From Phycisphaerae bacterium (GTDB lineage: Bacteria; Planctomycetota; Phycisphaerae; Phycisphaerales; SM1A02), in contig JAEUIT010000003.1 of the NCBI GenBank assembly GCA_016795035.1, forward strand, positions 62,001 through 126,000: 64,000 bases of DNA, in the 5' to 3' direction. Below the pieces are notes generated by a model. The model ran no database searches, was not told where the DNA came from, and worked only from the letters and a program-made list of their open reading frames with translations. Numbering within the stretch: the stretch's first letter is position 1; every line of letters begins with the position of its first letter. A program made the translations under genes and the position numbers. Positions 19,031-27,151 of the stretch are shown piece after piece.

Positions 19031-19298
19031 CGGAGGGAGGGAAAAGGGCTCCTGAAGGACCAACCTGGCGGCCGAAGACTTTCCCAAGGGACGGGTCAAC
19101 GGCAAGACAGACTGATCGCCAAGCCAGCCACGGCCTGCAAAGCGTGGACTGAACTCTCGCGAGTTCGAACACCCCGGGGGTCACTGGTTTCTGATCGTCT
19201 GATACCGACAGGGGGACCTTTTGAAGGGCCTGTTCGCCACCGGACTCACATTGGCACTGGACTCCCGCTCCTTGCATGCCGGGCCTCGCGGCCTGACA
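19002..19298 (-). ncRNA. Probable structured non-coding RNA, about 290 nt, unidentified
   Basis: A promoter-to-terminator unit with no conserved reading frame. Read on the minus strand it contains well-formed hairpins: GGCC-GCGA-GGCC and GAACTC-GCGA-GAGTTC, both closed by a GNRA tetraloop; CCACG...CGTGG; and ACAGG...CCTGT with an inner CCTT-CAAA-AGG. GNRA loops appear only when read on this strand, which supports the orientation. The core signatures of tmRNA, RNase P RNA, SRP RNA and the cobalamin riboswitch were looked for by eye and not found. Size and promoter strength would suit a housekeeping RNA such as a diverged 6S-type RNA, but that is a guess. The ends are approximate. Confidence 0.55.
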
Positions 19299-19303
19299 GG
19301 CGG

Positions 19304-19331
19304 AATATAACCCCGACCGTTCAACGTGCAA
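19304..19331 (-). promoter_or_regulatory. Strong sigma-70-type promoter for the ncRNA
   Basis: Minus strand: TTGCAC (plus 19326-19331), 16-nt spacer, TATATT (plus 19304-19309). An A/T-rich UP-like tract (CTTTTAAAGATTTT, plus 19346-19359) lies just upstream, striking in such GC-rich DNA. The start is predicted near 19297. Confidence 0.6.
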
Positions 19332-19359
19332 CGCGCGTGTGAGGCAAAATCTTTAAAAG

Positions 19360-19776
19360 ACAAGCGCCCACGACGCAGTCGCCGTCGCGCACGAGGCGAT
19401 CGGCCGGATGGGTGTTGCGAGGAACGCAAAGCAGAGGGGCCGCAGGAAGGGAACTTCCAGGCGGGACTGCCGATCGATCTCTCGGCGAAGACGGTGACAC
19501 AGGCTGGTGAGGCCATCCGACCGTCGGCGGAACTCAGATGTCGAACTCGCGATGCCCGCCTCGTCCGATGGACGCGAGGGTTGTGGGACCGGGCAACGTG
19601 GACCCGTCCATACGTAGAAGCGGAGCCACGGGTCGCAGCGCACGTACACTTTCGCCCAGTTTTCGCGCGAGACCCTGCGGGCGTCCGAAACGTCGAGCCG
19701 ACAGTGGCGTTGGCTGTCGTGCCCGCGATCGTTTCGCGCGGGCTTCTCGCGACTCTCGCAGGTCCGATCACACACT
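19360..19776. other. Intergenic stretch upstream of the DUF1573 gene
   Basis: About 420 nt without a convincing gene. It lies between the divergent ncRNA promoter and the gene at 19777, so it should hold that gene's promoter. No clear signals, repeats or RNA family were recognised. Confidence 0.4.
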
Positions 19777-21156
19777 ATGGCACCGTTCCGGATCCTTCTC
19801 CGATCGCGCTCGCTCCTCGCACCCCTGGCCCTCGCGACAGCGCTCGTGCCGGCGACCTTCGCCTCGCAGCAGGCGCCGCCGCCCCCGACCACCGCCCCGA
19901 CCACGGCGCCGACCACGCCGCCCACCACGCCAACCACCACGCCACCCGCGACGCGACCTGCGACGCCGCCGCCGACGCGCGACCCCGCCACGGCGCCCGG
20001 TCGCGACGGGGCTCGCGACGGGGCCCGCGACACCGCCCGTCCGGCGCGGCCCGCCGGGGCGACGCCGCGCCCGGCGATCGAGGAAGGTCCGCTTCCGCCG
20101 GTCGAACTCGATCCGCCGATCTGCGACTTCGGCTTCGTGCGCCCGGGCGACGCGCCGAGCAAAAAGGTCACGATCAAGAACGTCGGCGACAAGCCGCTTC
20201 TCGTTCTCGCGGTGCAGCCGAGCTGCAAGTGCACGACCGTCAACGATCTCGTCGGTTCCGAGATCGCTCCCGGCGCGACCGTCGAACTCGAGGCGTCGAT
20301 GCGGGCGCAAGCCGGCGTGTCCGAGCGCCGCGCCGACATCAAGATCCGGTTCCAAGACTACGAGCGGGTCACGAACGTCCAGCTTCGGATGGAGACCTCG
20401 CTCCCGATCCGTGTGATGCCGCCCTACATCAACGCGATCCGCGAGGAGTCGATGTCGGGTCGCCTCGTGGTCGAGAGCCTCGACAAGAAGCCGTTCCGCG
20501 TCTGCTCGGTGCACGGCCGCGCGCCGGTCTTCGTCGGCTTCGATCCCGCGAAGGACGAGCCGCGCAACCAGTACGTCCTCCAGTACGACGCCCGCCAATT
20601 CAAGCGCGAGGAGATCCCGCGCTATCTGGCGATCGAGACCGATCACCCCGACTGTCGGCTCGTCGACGTCTTCTTCCGCCACGAAGCGACGAATCCGGTG
20701 CGCCCCGAGTTCAAGCTCGCCGAGTACCGCTGCAGCTTCGACCCGATCGAGTCAAACGGCACCGGCAAGTTCAAGGTCGACTTCAACGAACTCCTTGAAG
20801 GCGAGCCGCTCACGGCCATCGAGACCACGTTGCCCGGAGCGACGGTGCGCTGGGTCGGCGAGCCCGAGGTGCGCGGCGAGTATCTCACGGCGTACGCCGA
20901 GATCACCCCGCCGAAAGACTTCGCGGGCATCCTCTACGCCCCAATCACGATCCGCACCGAGCGCCGCTCGCAGGTCATCGCCGTGTTCGGCCTCGTGACG
21001 CCCAAGGGGCACGACGGGTGCCTCGGACTTCTCACGCCGCTCGCCGCGGATCCGCGCACGATGGTCTGGTCGCCCCCGAGCGCCGGTGCCACCGACGCGA
21101 AGGCGGCCCCAAAAGAAGACAAGCCGAAGGATCTCGCGCCCGTCACGGGCGGTTGA
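19777..21156 (+). CDS. Secreted DUF1573-domain protein with Pro/Thr-rich linker
   Basis: A 459-residue exported protein. A signal peptide (SLLAPLALATALVPATFA) precedes a Pro/Thr/Ala-rich disordered linker (residues 33-100). A DUF1573 (ASH-like, immunoglobulin-type) domain then starts at DPPICDFGFVRPGDAPSKKVTIKNVGDKPLLVLAVQPSCKCTTV, with the usual SCxCT motif. The second half (residues 210-430) looks like further beta-sandwich repeats with paired cysteines. DUF1573 domains are found in envelope proteins of Bacteroidetes and planctomycetes; their ligand is unknown. It is monocistronic and followed by the convergent htpX. Confidence 0.82.
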   Translation: MAPFRILLRSRSLLAPLALATALVPATFASQQAPPPPTTAPTTAPTTPPTTPTTTPPATRPATPPPTRDPATAPGRDGARDGARDTARPARPAGATPRPAIEEGPLPPVELDPPICDFGFVRPGDAPSKKVTIKNVGDKPLLVLAVQPSCKCTTVNDLVGSEIAPGATVELEASMRAQAGVSERRADIKIRFQDYERVTNVQLRMETSLPIRVMPPYINAIREESMSGRLVVESLDKKPFRVCSVHGRAPVFVGFDPAKDEPRNQYVLQYDARQFKREEIPRYLAIETDHPDCRLVDVFFRHEATNPVRPEFKLAEYRCSFDPIESNGTGKFKVDFNELLEGEPLTAIETTLPGATVRWVGEPEVRGEYLTAYAEITPPKDFAGILYAPITIRTERRSQVIAVFGLVTPKGHDGCLGLLTPLAADPRTMVWSPPSAGATDAKAAPKEDKPKDLAPVTGG

Positions 21157-21215
21157 CTCGTCGGCTTGCAGGGGGACCTGAAGGTGGCGTGGGGCGGCCT
21201 GGCGAATGCCGTCAC

Positions 21216-22055
21216 TCAGCGACCGCGGAGCGCCGCGACGCGCTTCTGCGTCGGCGGGTGCGAGGCGAAGAGGTTCGTCAGGGTCGACATCCCGCTGAAC
21301 GGCTCGATGATGAAGAGGTTGTTCATCGCCGGGTTCGGCTGGTGGAGCGGGATGCGCTTCGAGTAGGCCTCGAGCTTCTGCAACGCGGAGACGAGGCCGT
21401 CGGGCGATCCCGCGATCGACGCGCCGTCGGCGTCGGCCACGTACTCGCGCGACCGGCTGATCATCGCCTTCAGGATCGCCGCGCCGAACGCGCCGAGCAG
21501 GATGACGCCGAGTGCCGCGAACGGATGGCCTCCTTCGCGGTTATTCCCGCCGCCGCCGAAGAGGAATGCCATCTGGGCGAGCATCGAGAAGAGGCCGGCG
21601 ACGGTGGCGGCGATCGTCGACGTGAGCGTGTCGCGGTTCTTGATGTGCGCGAGCTCGTGGGCCATGACGCCTTCGATCTCGCGGCGATCAAGCAGTTGCA
21701 GCGCGCCTTCAGTGATCGCGACGGCGGCGTTCTTCGGGTTCCGTCCGGTGGCGAACGCGTTCGGGGCGTCGTGCGGGCAGACGTAGACGCGGGGCATCGG
21801 AAGGCCGGCGCGCTCCGAGAGGCGGCGGACCATCGCGACGAGTTCGGGGGCGGTGCGCTCGTCGACCTGGCGGCCTTGCATCGACGCGACGGCGATCTTG
21901 TCGGAGAAGAACCAGGCGCCGAAATTCATGAGGACGGCGATGACGCCGCCGACGAGCATGCCTTGGACGCCCCAGAAGGAGCCGACGAAGACGATGAGGC
22001 CAAAGAGGGCGGCGAGGAGCACCGCAGTCTTGAGGTTGTTCGTGAATGCGACCAT
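21216..22055 (-). CDS. htpX: Membrane zinc metalloprotease HtpX (M48B)
   Basis: A 279-residue protein of normal HtpX length. Two N-terminal membrane helices (AVLLAALFGLIVFVGSFWG, MLVGGVIAVLMNFGAWFF) precede the HExxH zinc site HELAH (133-137) and a second pair of helices. The third zinc ligand is probably the Glu in SREYVADADGASI. NAFATGRNPKNAAVAITEG is a conserved family block. HtpX degrades misfolded inner-membrane proteins as part of envelope stress control, alongside FtsH in E. coli. The start follows GTTACCT-type sequence without an obvious Shine-Dalgarno. It is transcribed away from the TauE-type gene region with a 136-nt gap. Confidence 0.95.
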   Translation of the reverse strand: MVAFTNNLKTAVLLAALFGLIVFVGSFWGVQGMLVGGVIAVLMNFGAWFFSDKIAVASMQGRQVDERTAPELVAMVRRLSERAGLPMPRVYVCPHDAPNAFATGRNPKNAAVAITEGALQLLDRREIEGVMAHELAHIKNRDTLTSTIAATVAGLFSMLAQMAFLFGGGGNNREGGHPFAALGVILLGAFGAAILKAMISRSREYVADADGASIAGSPDGLVSALQKLEAYSKRIPLHQPNPAMNNLFIIEPFSGMSTLTNLFASHPPTQKRVAALRGR

Positions 22056-22191
22056 CGGAGTGTGAGGTAAGGGCCCGACTGACTTCGTCCGATCCGAGGC
22101 TGTCGGATGCGGTGCGAGTCGTGGGGAACGAAGCGAACGGAGTTCTCAGTCCGGATCTTCTTCGGACGTGGCTCGCTCGGCTTGCGAGCGA

Positions 22192-23007
22192 TCAGCCGAG
22201 AAGGCCGGTCATCCGAAGACCCGCGATCGCGATCAGCACAGCGAATGCCAGTCGCACGACGCCAAGCGGCAGTCGGTAGGTGAGACGCGAGCCGACGACC
22301 GCACCGAGAAGACTCGCGGGCGCAAGGGCCGCGGCGAGCGTGAGGCTCGTGCTGATTCGGAGCGGCGAGCCGTCGGGCGCGGTGAGCGCGGGCAACGACG
22401 CGTTCTTCGCGATCGCCCCGATCGCAGACGCTGCGATCATGACGGCGGAGCTCGTGCCGATCGCCTGCCGGAGCGGCAGGCGCGCCAGCGTTCGCAAGAG
22501 CGGGACGGCGATGGTGCCGCCGCCGATCCCGAGGAGCCCCGCGAGGAATCCGGTGGCCGCGCCGATCGGCGCGACGCGGCGTATGCGGACCGGTGCGGCA
22601 GGGGCGTCGTGGTCGGGCACGCGGCGGAGACTGCGCACGAGCTCGGCCGTGGCGGTGTAGAGCAGGAAGATGCCGAACGCGATCTGGAGCTGTCGACTCG
22701 GAATCCGATTGCCGAGCAGGACGCCGACGATGACGAAGATCCCGGCGAGCGGCAGCATCCAGATGACGCACTCGCGGCGCACGCTGCCGGCCTTCGCGTG
22801 GCGGTGCACCGCACCGGCGGCAACGACGACATTCACGATCATGCACGTCGCCTGATACAGCTGCTGGTTCGGCCCGAAGGCGAGGCCGAGGAGCGGAATC
22901 ATCACGATGGATCCGCCGATCCCGAGCAGCCCGCCTGCAACGCCGCCCACGAAGCCGATCGCCACCGTGAGCGCAAGATCGGTGACGGACAGGCTCGCGA
23001 GCAGCAT
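22192..23007 (-). CDS. TauE/SafE-family membrane transporter
   Basis: A 271-residue protein with about eight membrane helices and the two-fold GGxxGGLLGIGGSIVMIPLL / GFLAGLLGIGGGTIAVPLL repeat that defines the sulfite exporter TauE/SafE family (formerly DUF81). A histidine between helices (AGAVHRHAKAG) is common in the group. Members export sulfite, sulfoacetate or related organosulfur anions; the substrate cannot be told from sequence and no sulfur genes lie nearby. It is on the same strand as htpX but 136 nt upstream, so operon membership is uncertain. Confidence 0.93.
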   Translation of the reverse strand: MLLASLSVTDLALTVAIGFVGGVAGGLLGIGGSIVMIPLLGLAFGPNQQLYQATCMIVNVVVAAGAVHRHAKAGSVRRECVIWMLPLAGIFVIVGVLLGNRIPSRQLQIAFGIFLLYTATAELVRSLRRVPDHDAPAAPVRIRRVAPIGAATGFLAGLLGIGGGTIAVPLLRTLARLPLRQAIGTSSAVMIAASAIGAIAKNASLPALTAPDGSPLRISTSLTLAAALAPASLLGAVVGSRLTYRLPLGVVRLAFAVLIAIAGLRMTGLLG

Positions 23008-23355
23008 GGGGTCGGCACTGTACCGGGCGCGCTCGATGGCTCGGATGACTCACGTCGCAAATCGGCAGGAGTTGCGCGGAACGACGGTCGCGACACGTGT
23101 GCGTTCGGTCTGTGCGGGTTGTGCGGAACGATTGAGCGGAAGTCTCGCGTTGCGCGTTGTTTTCGCGGCAGAAACTCGAAAGATCGTCACGCCGGGGTAG
23201 GCTGCATGCAGTCGTGTCCGGGGGCATCGAGCGACGGCGACCGCGAATCGAGACAACCAAAGATGCGTCGAACAGTCACTGGATCCCCCATTGCGATGGC
23301 GTCGCATTCGTGCGACGCCATGATCACGCGCATCGCGTCGTGGCAACGTGGTGCG
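23008..23355. other. Divergent intergenic region, start of the 3D gene uncertain
   Basis: The region between the TauE-type gene and the 3D-domain gene. In-frame alternative starts for the latter exist at 23204, 23263 and 23320. It contains no recognised repeat and no clear promoter; a TAGGCT hexamer lies at 23196. Confidence 0.4.
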
Positions 23356-23994
23356 ATGACGAAGCATGCCGCTGCGGTGGCCGCCTTCGCGTGCGGCGCC
23401 GTCTTGGCGTTGCCGCTGGTGTTCGAGAACGGTCCGGCCCACGCCTCCACGTTGCCCGCGTCGCATGTCGCGGCCGCGACCTCCGCCATCGCCGCCGACA
23501 TGACGTCGACGCGCGTCACGTTCCACTCCACGTTGCCGACCTCCGAGATCCATGACGACGTTGCAGCCGACGTCTCCGCGGCGCCCGCCGCGGTGCCGGC
23601 CGACGTTCCGAGCTTCAACGGCCGCCCCGTGCGCGCCGTGCGCACGATCCGCATGACCGTGACGGCGTACAGCCCCGACGAGCGTTCGTGCGGCGACAGC
23701 GCCGACGGCATCACGGCGAGCGGCTACAGCGTGTTGACGAACGGCGGCCGCATGGTCGCCGCGGACACCTCGATCTTGCCCTTGGGCTCGATGATCGCCG
23801 TTCCCGGATACGACGCCGGCGAAGTCGTTCCCGTGTTGGATCGCGGCGGCGCGATCAAGGGCAATCGCTTGGACGTCCTGTTCGCGACCCACGAGGAAGC
23901 GATCCAGTGGGGCGTGAAGACGTTGGACGTCACGGTGTACGAGTACGCCGACGGCAAGCCCAACGACTTCCGTGAGCGTCACTGGAAGCGCTGA
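23356..23994 (+). CDS. Secreted 3D-domain protein (putative cell-wall hydrolase)
   Basis: A 212-residue protein from the ATG at 23356, which gives a signal peptide (MTKHAAAVAAFACGAVLALPLVFENGPAHA). The C-terminal third holds the 3D domain: TVTAYSPDERSCGDSADGITASG, VAADTSILPLGSMIAVPGYDAG, and the three-aspartate block LDRGGAIKGNRLDVLFATHEEAIQWG. The aspartates correspond to the MltA-like double-psi barrel active site, so a role in peptidoglycan cleavage or spore/cell-wall remodelling is plausible. Starts further upstream (for example 23263) would add 31 residues before the signal peptide and are less likely. The gene stands alone. Confidence 0.85.
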   Translation: MTKHAAAVAAFACGAVLALPLVFENGPAHASTLPASHVAAATSAIAADMTSTRVTFHSTLPTSEIHDDVAADVSAAPAAVPADVPSFNGRPVRAVRTIRMTVTAYSPDERSCGDSADGITASGYSVLTNGGRMVAADTSILPLGSMIAVPGYDAGEVVPVLDRGGAIKGNRLDVLFATHEEAIQWGVKTLDVTVYEYADGKPNDFRERHWKR

Positions 23995-24012
23995 ACGCTC
24001 GCCCGTTCATCG

Positions 24013-24780
24013 TCAGGGCACGCGCGTCGCCATCGTGAGCCGCGCGACATGCGCGAGCGTCGCGACGCCATCCGTCGCGTGGCGCCGAAAGGCGGCGCGA
24101 AGCTCCTCGAGTCGTGCCGAACGTTCGGGCTCGGTGCGCGGGAAGTAGCTCGCGCTTGTCGCGCGGCCGACCGCACCTTCCTCGTCGAGCGTCTGCGGAC
24201 TGTCGAAGTCATGCACGACCGCGTCGCGGAAAAGCGATGACGCCCGCAGCGGCGCGTCGAGGCTCTCGCGTCCGGCCCGTGCGGAAGGATCGAGCGACTC
24301 CGCGGCGCTCACGACGATGCGCGTGTAGTCGTCGGTGAAGCCGCCGTCGGCAACGCGGAGATTCCAGAGGAGCGCCGCGCGGCCGCCGGGCCGCAGGATG
24401 CGATGGAACTCCGCCAGCGCCCGCGGCGGATCGAACCAGTGAAACGCCTGCGCCGCAAGCACGACGTCGACCGAGCCGTCGGCGAGTCCCGTCGCCTCGC
24501 CCGTGCCTTGGCGAAACTCGATCGGCGGTCCGTCGCCGCCCGAACGCTCGCGCGCCTGCCGCAGCATGTCCTGGCTCGGGTCGATGCCGATGACGCGCGC
24601 GCCTGCAACGCGGAGAAGTCGCGACGAGATGCCGGTGCCGCATCCGACGTCGGCGACGAGCGGCGAGGCGCCGAGCCCCGGCAGCAACGTGGAGAAGACG
24701 GCGGCCGGATACGTCGGGCGGAAGCGGTCGTACGTCGAGGCGAGACCCTCGAAGCGAGTGAGCGTGGCGCGGTCGTCCAT
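24013..24780 (-). CDS. Class I SAM-dependent methyltransferase
   Basis: A 255-residue Methyltransf_11-type enzyme. The SAM-binding glycine motif is LVADVGCGTGISSRLL, followed by ARVIGIDPSQDMLRQA, the FRQGTGEATGLADGSVDVVLAAQAFHWFDPPRALAEFHRILRPGG block typical of UbiE/small-molecule methyltransferases, and a C-terminal cap. The substrate is unknown. The ATG at 24780 has no Shine-Dalgarno, but a TACGCT hexamer sits 6 nt upstream. It is divergent from yifB with about 100 nt between them, so the promoters nearly overlap. Confidence 0.92.
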   Translation of the reverse strand: MDDRATLTRFEGLASTYDRFRPTYPAAVFSTLLPGLGASPLVADVGCGTGISSRLLRVAGARVIGIDPSQDMLRQARERSGGDGPPIEFRQGTGEATGLADGSVDVVLAAQAFHWFDPPRALAEFHRILRPGGRAALLWNLRVADGGFTDDYTRIVVSAAESLDPSARAGRESLDAPLRASSLFRDAVVHDFDSPQTLDEEGAVGRATSASYFPRTEPERSARLEELRAAFRRHATDGVATLAHVARLTMATRVP

Positions 24781-24786
24781 GCGGCC

Positions 24787-24792
24787 AGCGTA
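24787..24792 (-). promoter_or_regulatory. Putative -10 hexamer TACGCT, leaderless start (minus)
   Basis: On the minus strand TACGCT ends exactly 6 nt before the methyltransferase ATG, which lacks a Shine-Dalgarno. Confidence 0.4.
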
Positions 24793-24868
24793 GAGGTGCG
24801 CGCGACATCGGAAAAATCCGAGGCACTGCGCAAATGTCGGTTGTGGCGGGGGTGCCCGATTTCGGCGG

Positions 24869-24874
24869 TAGTCT
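24869..24874 (+). promoter_or_regulatory. Putative -10 hexamer TAGTCT, leaderless GTG start
   Basis: TAGTCT ends 7 nt before the GTG at 24882 that aligns with the family N-terminus (ISRIATFVLAGIE). This supports that start over the ATG at 24834, which lies upstream of the hexamer. Confidence 0.4.
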
Positions 24875-24881
24875 CCCGCGC

Positions 24882-26411
24882 GTGATCAGCCGGATCGCGA
24901 CATTCGTCCTGGCGGGCATCGAGGCGGTGCCGTGCGAGGTGGAGGCGGGCCTGACGCGGAGCGAGCTCCCGTCGACCACCATCGTCGGCCTGCCCGACGC
25001 CGCCGTGCGCGAGTCGATCGAGCGCGTGCGGAGCGCGATCCTCTCGTCGCGGTTCGCGCACCCGTTCGGGCGCGTGACCGTCAACCTCGCGCCGGCGGAT
25101 CTCCGAAAGGAGGGGCCGGTCTACGACCTCCCGATTGCCGTGGCGCTCCTTCTCCTGGGCGACGCGATCGACGAAGGCCCTGGCGGCGACCGGCCCGATC
25201 CCGACGACTTCCTCATTGCGGGCGAGCTCGCGCTCGACGGGCGCGTGCGGCCGGTGCGCGGCGTGATCAGCCTCGCGATGCTCGCGAAGCGGCGGAAGAA
25301 GCGGGGCGTGGTCGTGCCGGTCGCGAACGCGGCGGAGGCGGCGGTCGTCGACGGCATCGAGGTCTACGGCGCCGCGACGCTCGCCGACGTCGTCGGTTTC
25401 TTCAACGGCCACGGCACGCTCGAGCGGAGTCCGCCGATCGACGCCGACGCGCTCCTCTCCGCCGGCAACGCGGAGCTCGACTTCGCCGATGTGCGGGGCC
25501 AGGAGGCGGCGAAGCGCGCGATGACGATCGCCGCGGCGGGCATGCACAACGTTCTCCTGATCGGTCCTGCGGGCAGCGGCAAGACGATGATGGCGCGGGC
25601 GCTTCCAGGCATTCTTCCGCCGCTCGCCCGCGACGAGGCGCTCGAAGTGACGCGCGTCTTCTCGGCGATCGGTGCCGTCCCGCGCGGCGCGAGCCTGATC
25701 ACGCGTCGGCCGGTGCGCACGCCGCACCATTCGGCGAGCGCCGCCGCGATCGTGGGCGGCGGCACGGTGCCGAAGCCGGGGGAGGTGAGCCTCGCGCACC
25801 ACGGCGTCCTCTTCCTCGACGAACTGCCGGAGTTCCAGCGGACGGTGCTCGAAGGCTTGCGTGAGCCGCTCGAAGACGGCTTCGTCACCGTCTCGCGCAT
25901 GCAGGGCACGATCCGCTACCCGGCGCGCACGCTCCTCGTTGCAGCCATGAACCCGACGCACCGCGGCGACCGCAGCGCCGGAGAGGAGGGCCAGCGCGAG
26001 CAGGAGCGGTACCTGCGGCGGCTCTCGGGGCCGCTCATCGACCGCATCGACCTGCACGTCGAGGTGCGCGCGGTGCCGTTCGGCGAGCTGGCGTCGGCGT
26101 CGCGAGGGTCAAACTCCGCGTTGCTGGCGGCCCGGGTGAAGGCGGCCCGCGATCGCGCCCGCGAGCGGCAGGGGAGCCTTCCGAACGCGCAGCTTCCCGG
26201 CCGTGACCTCGATCGTCACGCGGCGCTCGACGCCACCTCGCGCGAACTCCTCGGCCGCGCGATGGCCGACCTCGGCCTGAGCGCGCGGGCCTACGACAAG
26301 ATTCGCCGCGTGTCGCGCACGATCGCCGACCTCGAGGGCGTCACGTCGATCGAGCCGCACCACGTGGCGGAGGCGATCCAATATCGGCTGCTCGATCGGA
26401 GGCCGCGATGA
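24882..26411 (+). CDS. comM: YifB/ComM-family Mg-chelatase-like AAA+ ATPase
   Basis: A 509-residue protein, usual for YifB/ComM. The N-terminal region (ISRIATFVLAGIEAVPCEVEAGL...LPSTTIVGLPDAAVRESIERVRSAI) is a Lon-like ChlI domain. The AAA core has Walker A GPAGSGKTMMAR, Walker B-like GVLFLDELPEF and sensor residues in RTLLVAAMNPT. The C-terminal domain ends in SLSARAYDKIRRVSRTIADLEG. ComM is a helicase that promotes branch migration when heterologous DNA is integrated during natural transformation; the gene is also kept in species not known to be competent. It starts at GTG, aligned with the family and preceded by a TAGTCT hexamer. A GATTCAGG repeat follows the stop. Confidence 0.95.
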   Translation: MISRIATFVLAGIEAVPCEVEAGLTRSELPSTTIVGLPDAAVRESIERVRSAILSSRFAHPFGRVTVNLAPADLRKEGPVYDLPIAVALLLLGDAIDEGPGGDRPDPDDFLIAGELALDGRVRPVRGVISLAMLAKRRKKRGVVVPVANAAEAAVVDGIEVYGAATLADVVGFFNGHGTLERSPPIDADALLSAGNAELDFADVRGQEAAKRAMTIAAAGMHNVLLIGPAGSGKTMMARALPGILPPLARDEALEVTRVFSAIGAVPRGASLITRRPVRTPHHSASAAAIVGGGTVPKPGEVSLAHHGVLFLDELPEFQRTVLEGLREPLEDGFVTVSRMQGTIRYPARTLLVAAMNPTHRGDRSAGEEGQREQERYLRRLSGPLIDRIDLHVEVRAVPFGELASASRGSNSALLAARVKAARDRARERQGSLPNAQLPGRDLDRHAALDATSRELLGRAMADLGLSARAYDKIRRVSRTIADLEGVTSIEPHHVAEAIQYRLLDRRPR

Positions 26412-26434
26412 CGTCGGCGCGGCCGGAGGCCGGG

Positions 26435-26475
26435 CGATTCAGGATTCAGGAGTCAGGATTCAGGAGTCAGGGTGA
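26435..26475. repeat. Short tandem repeat (GATTCAGGAGTCAG type)
   Basis: Three to four imperfect 12-15-nt units of GATTCAGGAGTCAG. The same repeat occurs right after the hydrolase stop at 55096. Here it abuts the truncated end of the phosphoesterase remnant. Confidence 0.8.
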
Positions 26476-26623
26476 AAGCACGCGACGCGCGAATGTCGGT
26501 GAGGTGTGCGAGCCGCGCGGTGCGAAGCCGTGGCGGCGTCGCGGCCGCCGCCGAGCGGGTGCTGGACGCGCCGACCGCCGCGAGCGCGTTACCGACGAAG
26601 GCGCGGCGATCGAGCGTCGAAGC
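26453..26623 (-). pseudogene. Remnant of a Tat-secreted metallophosphoesterase N-terminus
   Basis: The minus-strand frame reads TLDRRAFVGNALAAVGASSTRSAAAATPP, a twin-arginine signal peptide, then RTARLAHLTDIRAS, which resembles the first strand and metal-binding start of calcineurin-like phosphoesterases (usually LAHLTDxH). The expected His is Arg, the frame then enters the GATTCAGG repeat and stops, and no start codon is in frame just before the signal. It therefore looks like the 5' end of a gene cut off at the repeat. The fragment is only about 43 codons long, so the call is tentative. Confidence 0.4.
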
Positions 26624-26772
26624 TGCCGCCGTAGGACGGGTACCTATGTCGAACCTCCATTCCGGGCCCAGGCTGACGGCTGGGCCGATCGGTCGTGCGG
26701 CCGACAGGCTACCGAGTGCGGCGCCAATCGGAGGGCAGTGGCCAGACCAGTGCGCGATCGCCCATGCAGGAG

Positions 26773-26812
26773 TGAACCACAGATGAACACGGATGAACAC
26801 AGATCAGGCACG
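26773..26812. repeat. GATGAACACNGATGAACAC repeat, copy 1
   Basis: About 40 nt, AACCACAGATGAACACGG-ATGAACACAGATCAGGCA. A near-identical copy is at 29820-29858. Similar AT-richer tandem strings occur in intergenic DNA of many planctomycetes and other phyla; short open frames through them are spurious. Confidence 0.75.
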
Positions 26813-27151
26813 GAGGACGCACCCGAGGGCGCTGGGCAGGCCAATGCGCGCCAAGACCAGTGCGCGTGCACGCGTCCTGTTCTCCTTCGCGACGCGGGTG
26901 GGAGAAGCCACCTGAAACGTCGAGAGGGTGCTCGATGGCGCGGAGTGTTCCGCGCGACAGCGTTGGTGATAGGGAAGTGCGCGGTTTTCGGTGCCAGGAA
27001 CCCATCTATGCGAGGTAGGGCGGATTGGCGAGACGAGGTACTGATGGAGCTACGACGAGCGGAGGCGTATCGTGGCGCCACTCCGGGACACCGACGCGAA
27101 CCCGGACGAGGTCGAGCACCGCCGACGCTTCAGGGAGCATTCGGGATAGAG

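Larger units (their letters stand above)
26412..27151. other. Repeat-rich intergenic region
   Basis: 740 nt holding, in order, a GATTCAGGAGTCAG tandem, a broken phosphoesterase fragment (minus strand), a CAGTGG-N5-CCAGTGCG palindrome at 26736-26758 and a degraded copy near 26855. A GATGAACACNGATGAACAC tandem at 26773-26812 is also present. The long open frame running through it into the next gene is not conserved in character and was not called. Confidence 0.6.

Noticed and set aside
19140-19180. tRNA or tmRNA because of a GTTCGAAC-like T-loop string
   Set aside because: On the minus strand this is part of a GAACTC-GCGA-GAGTTC hairpin; no acceptor stem, CCA end or tag frame was found.
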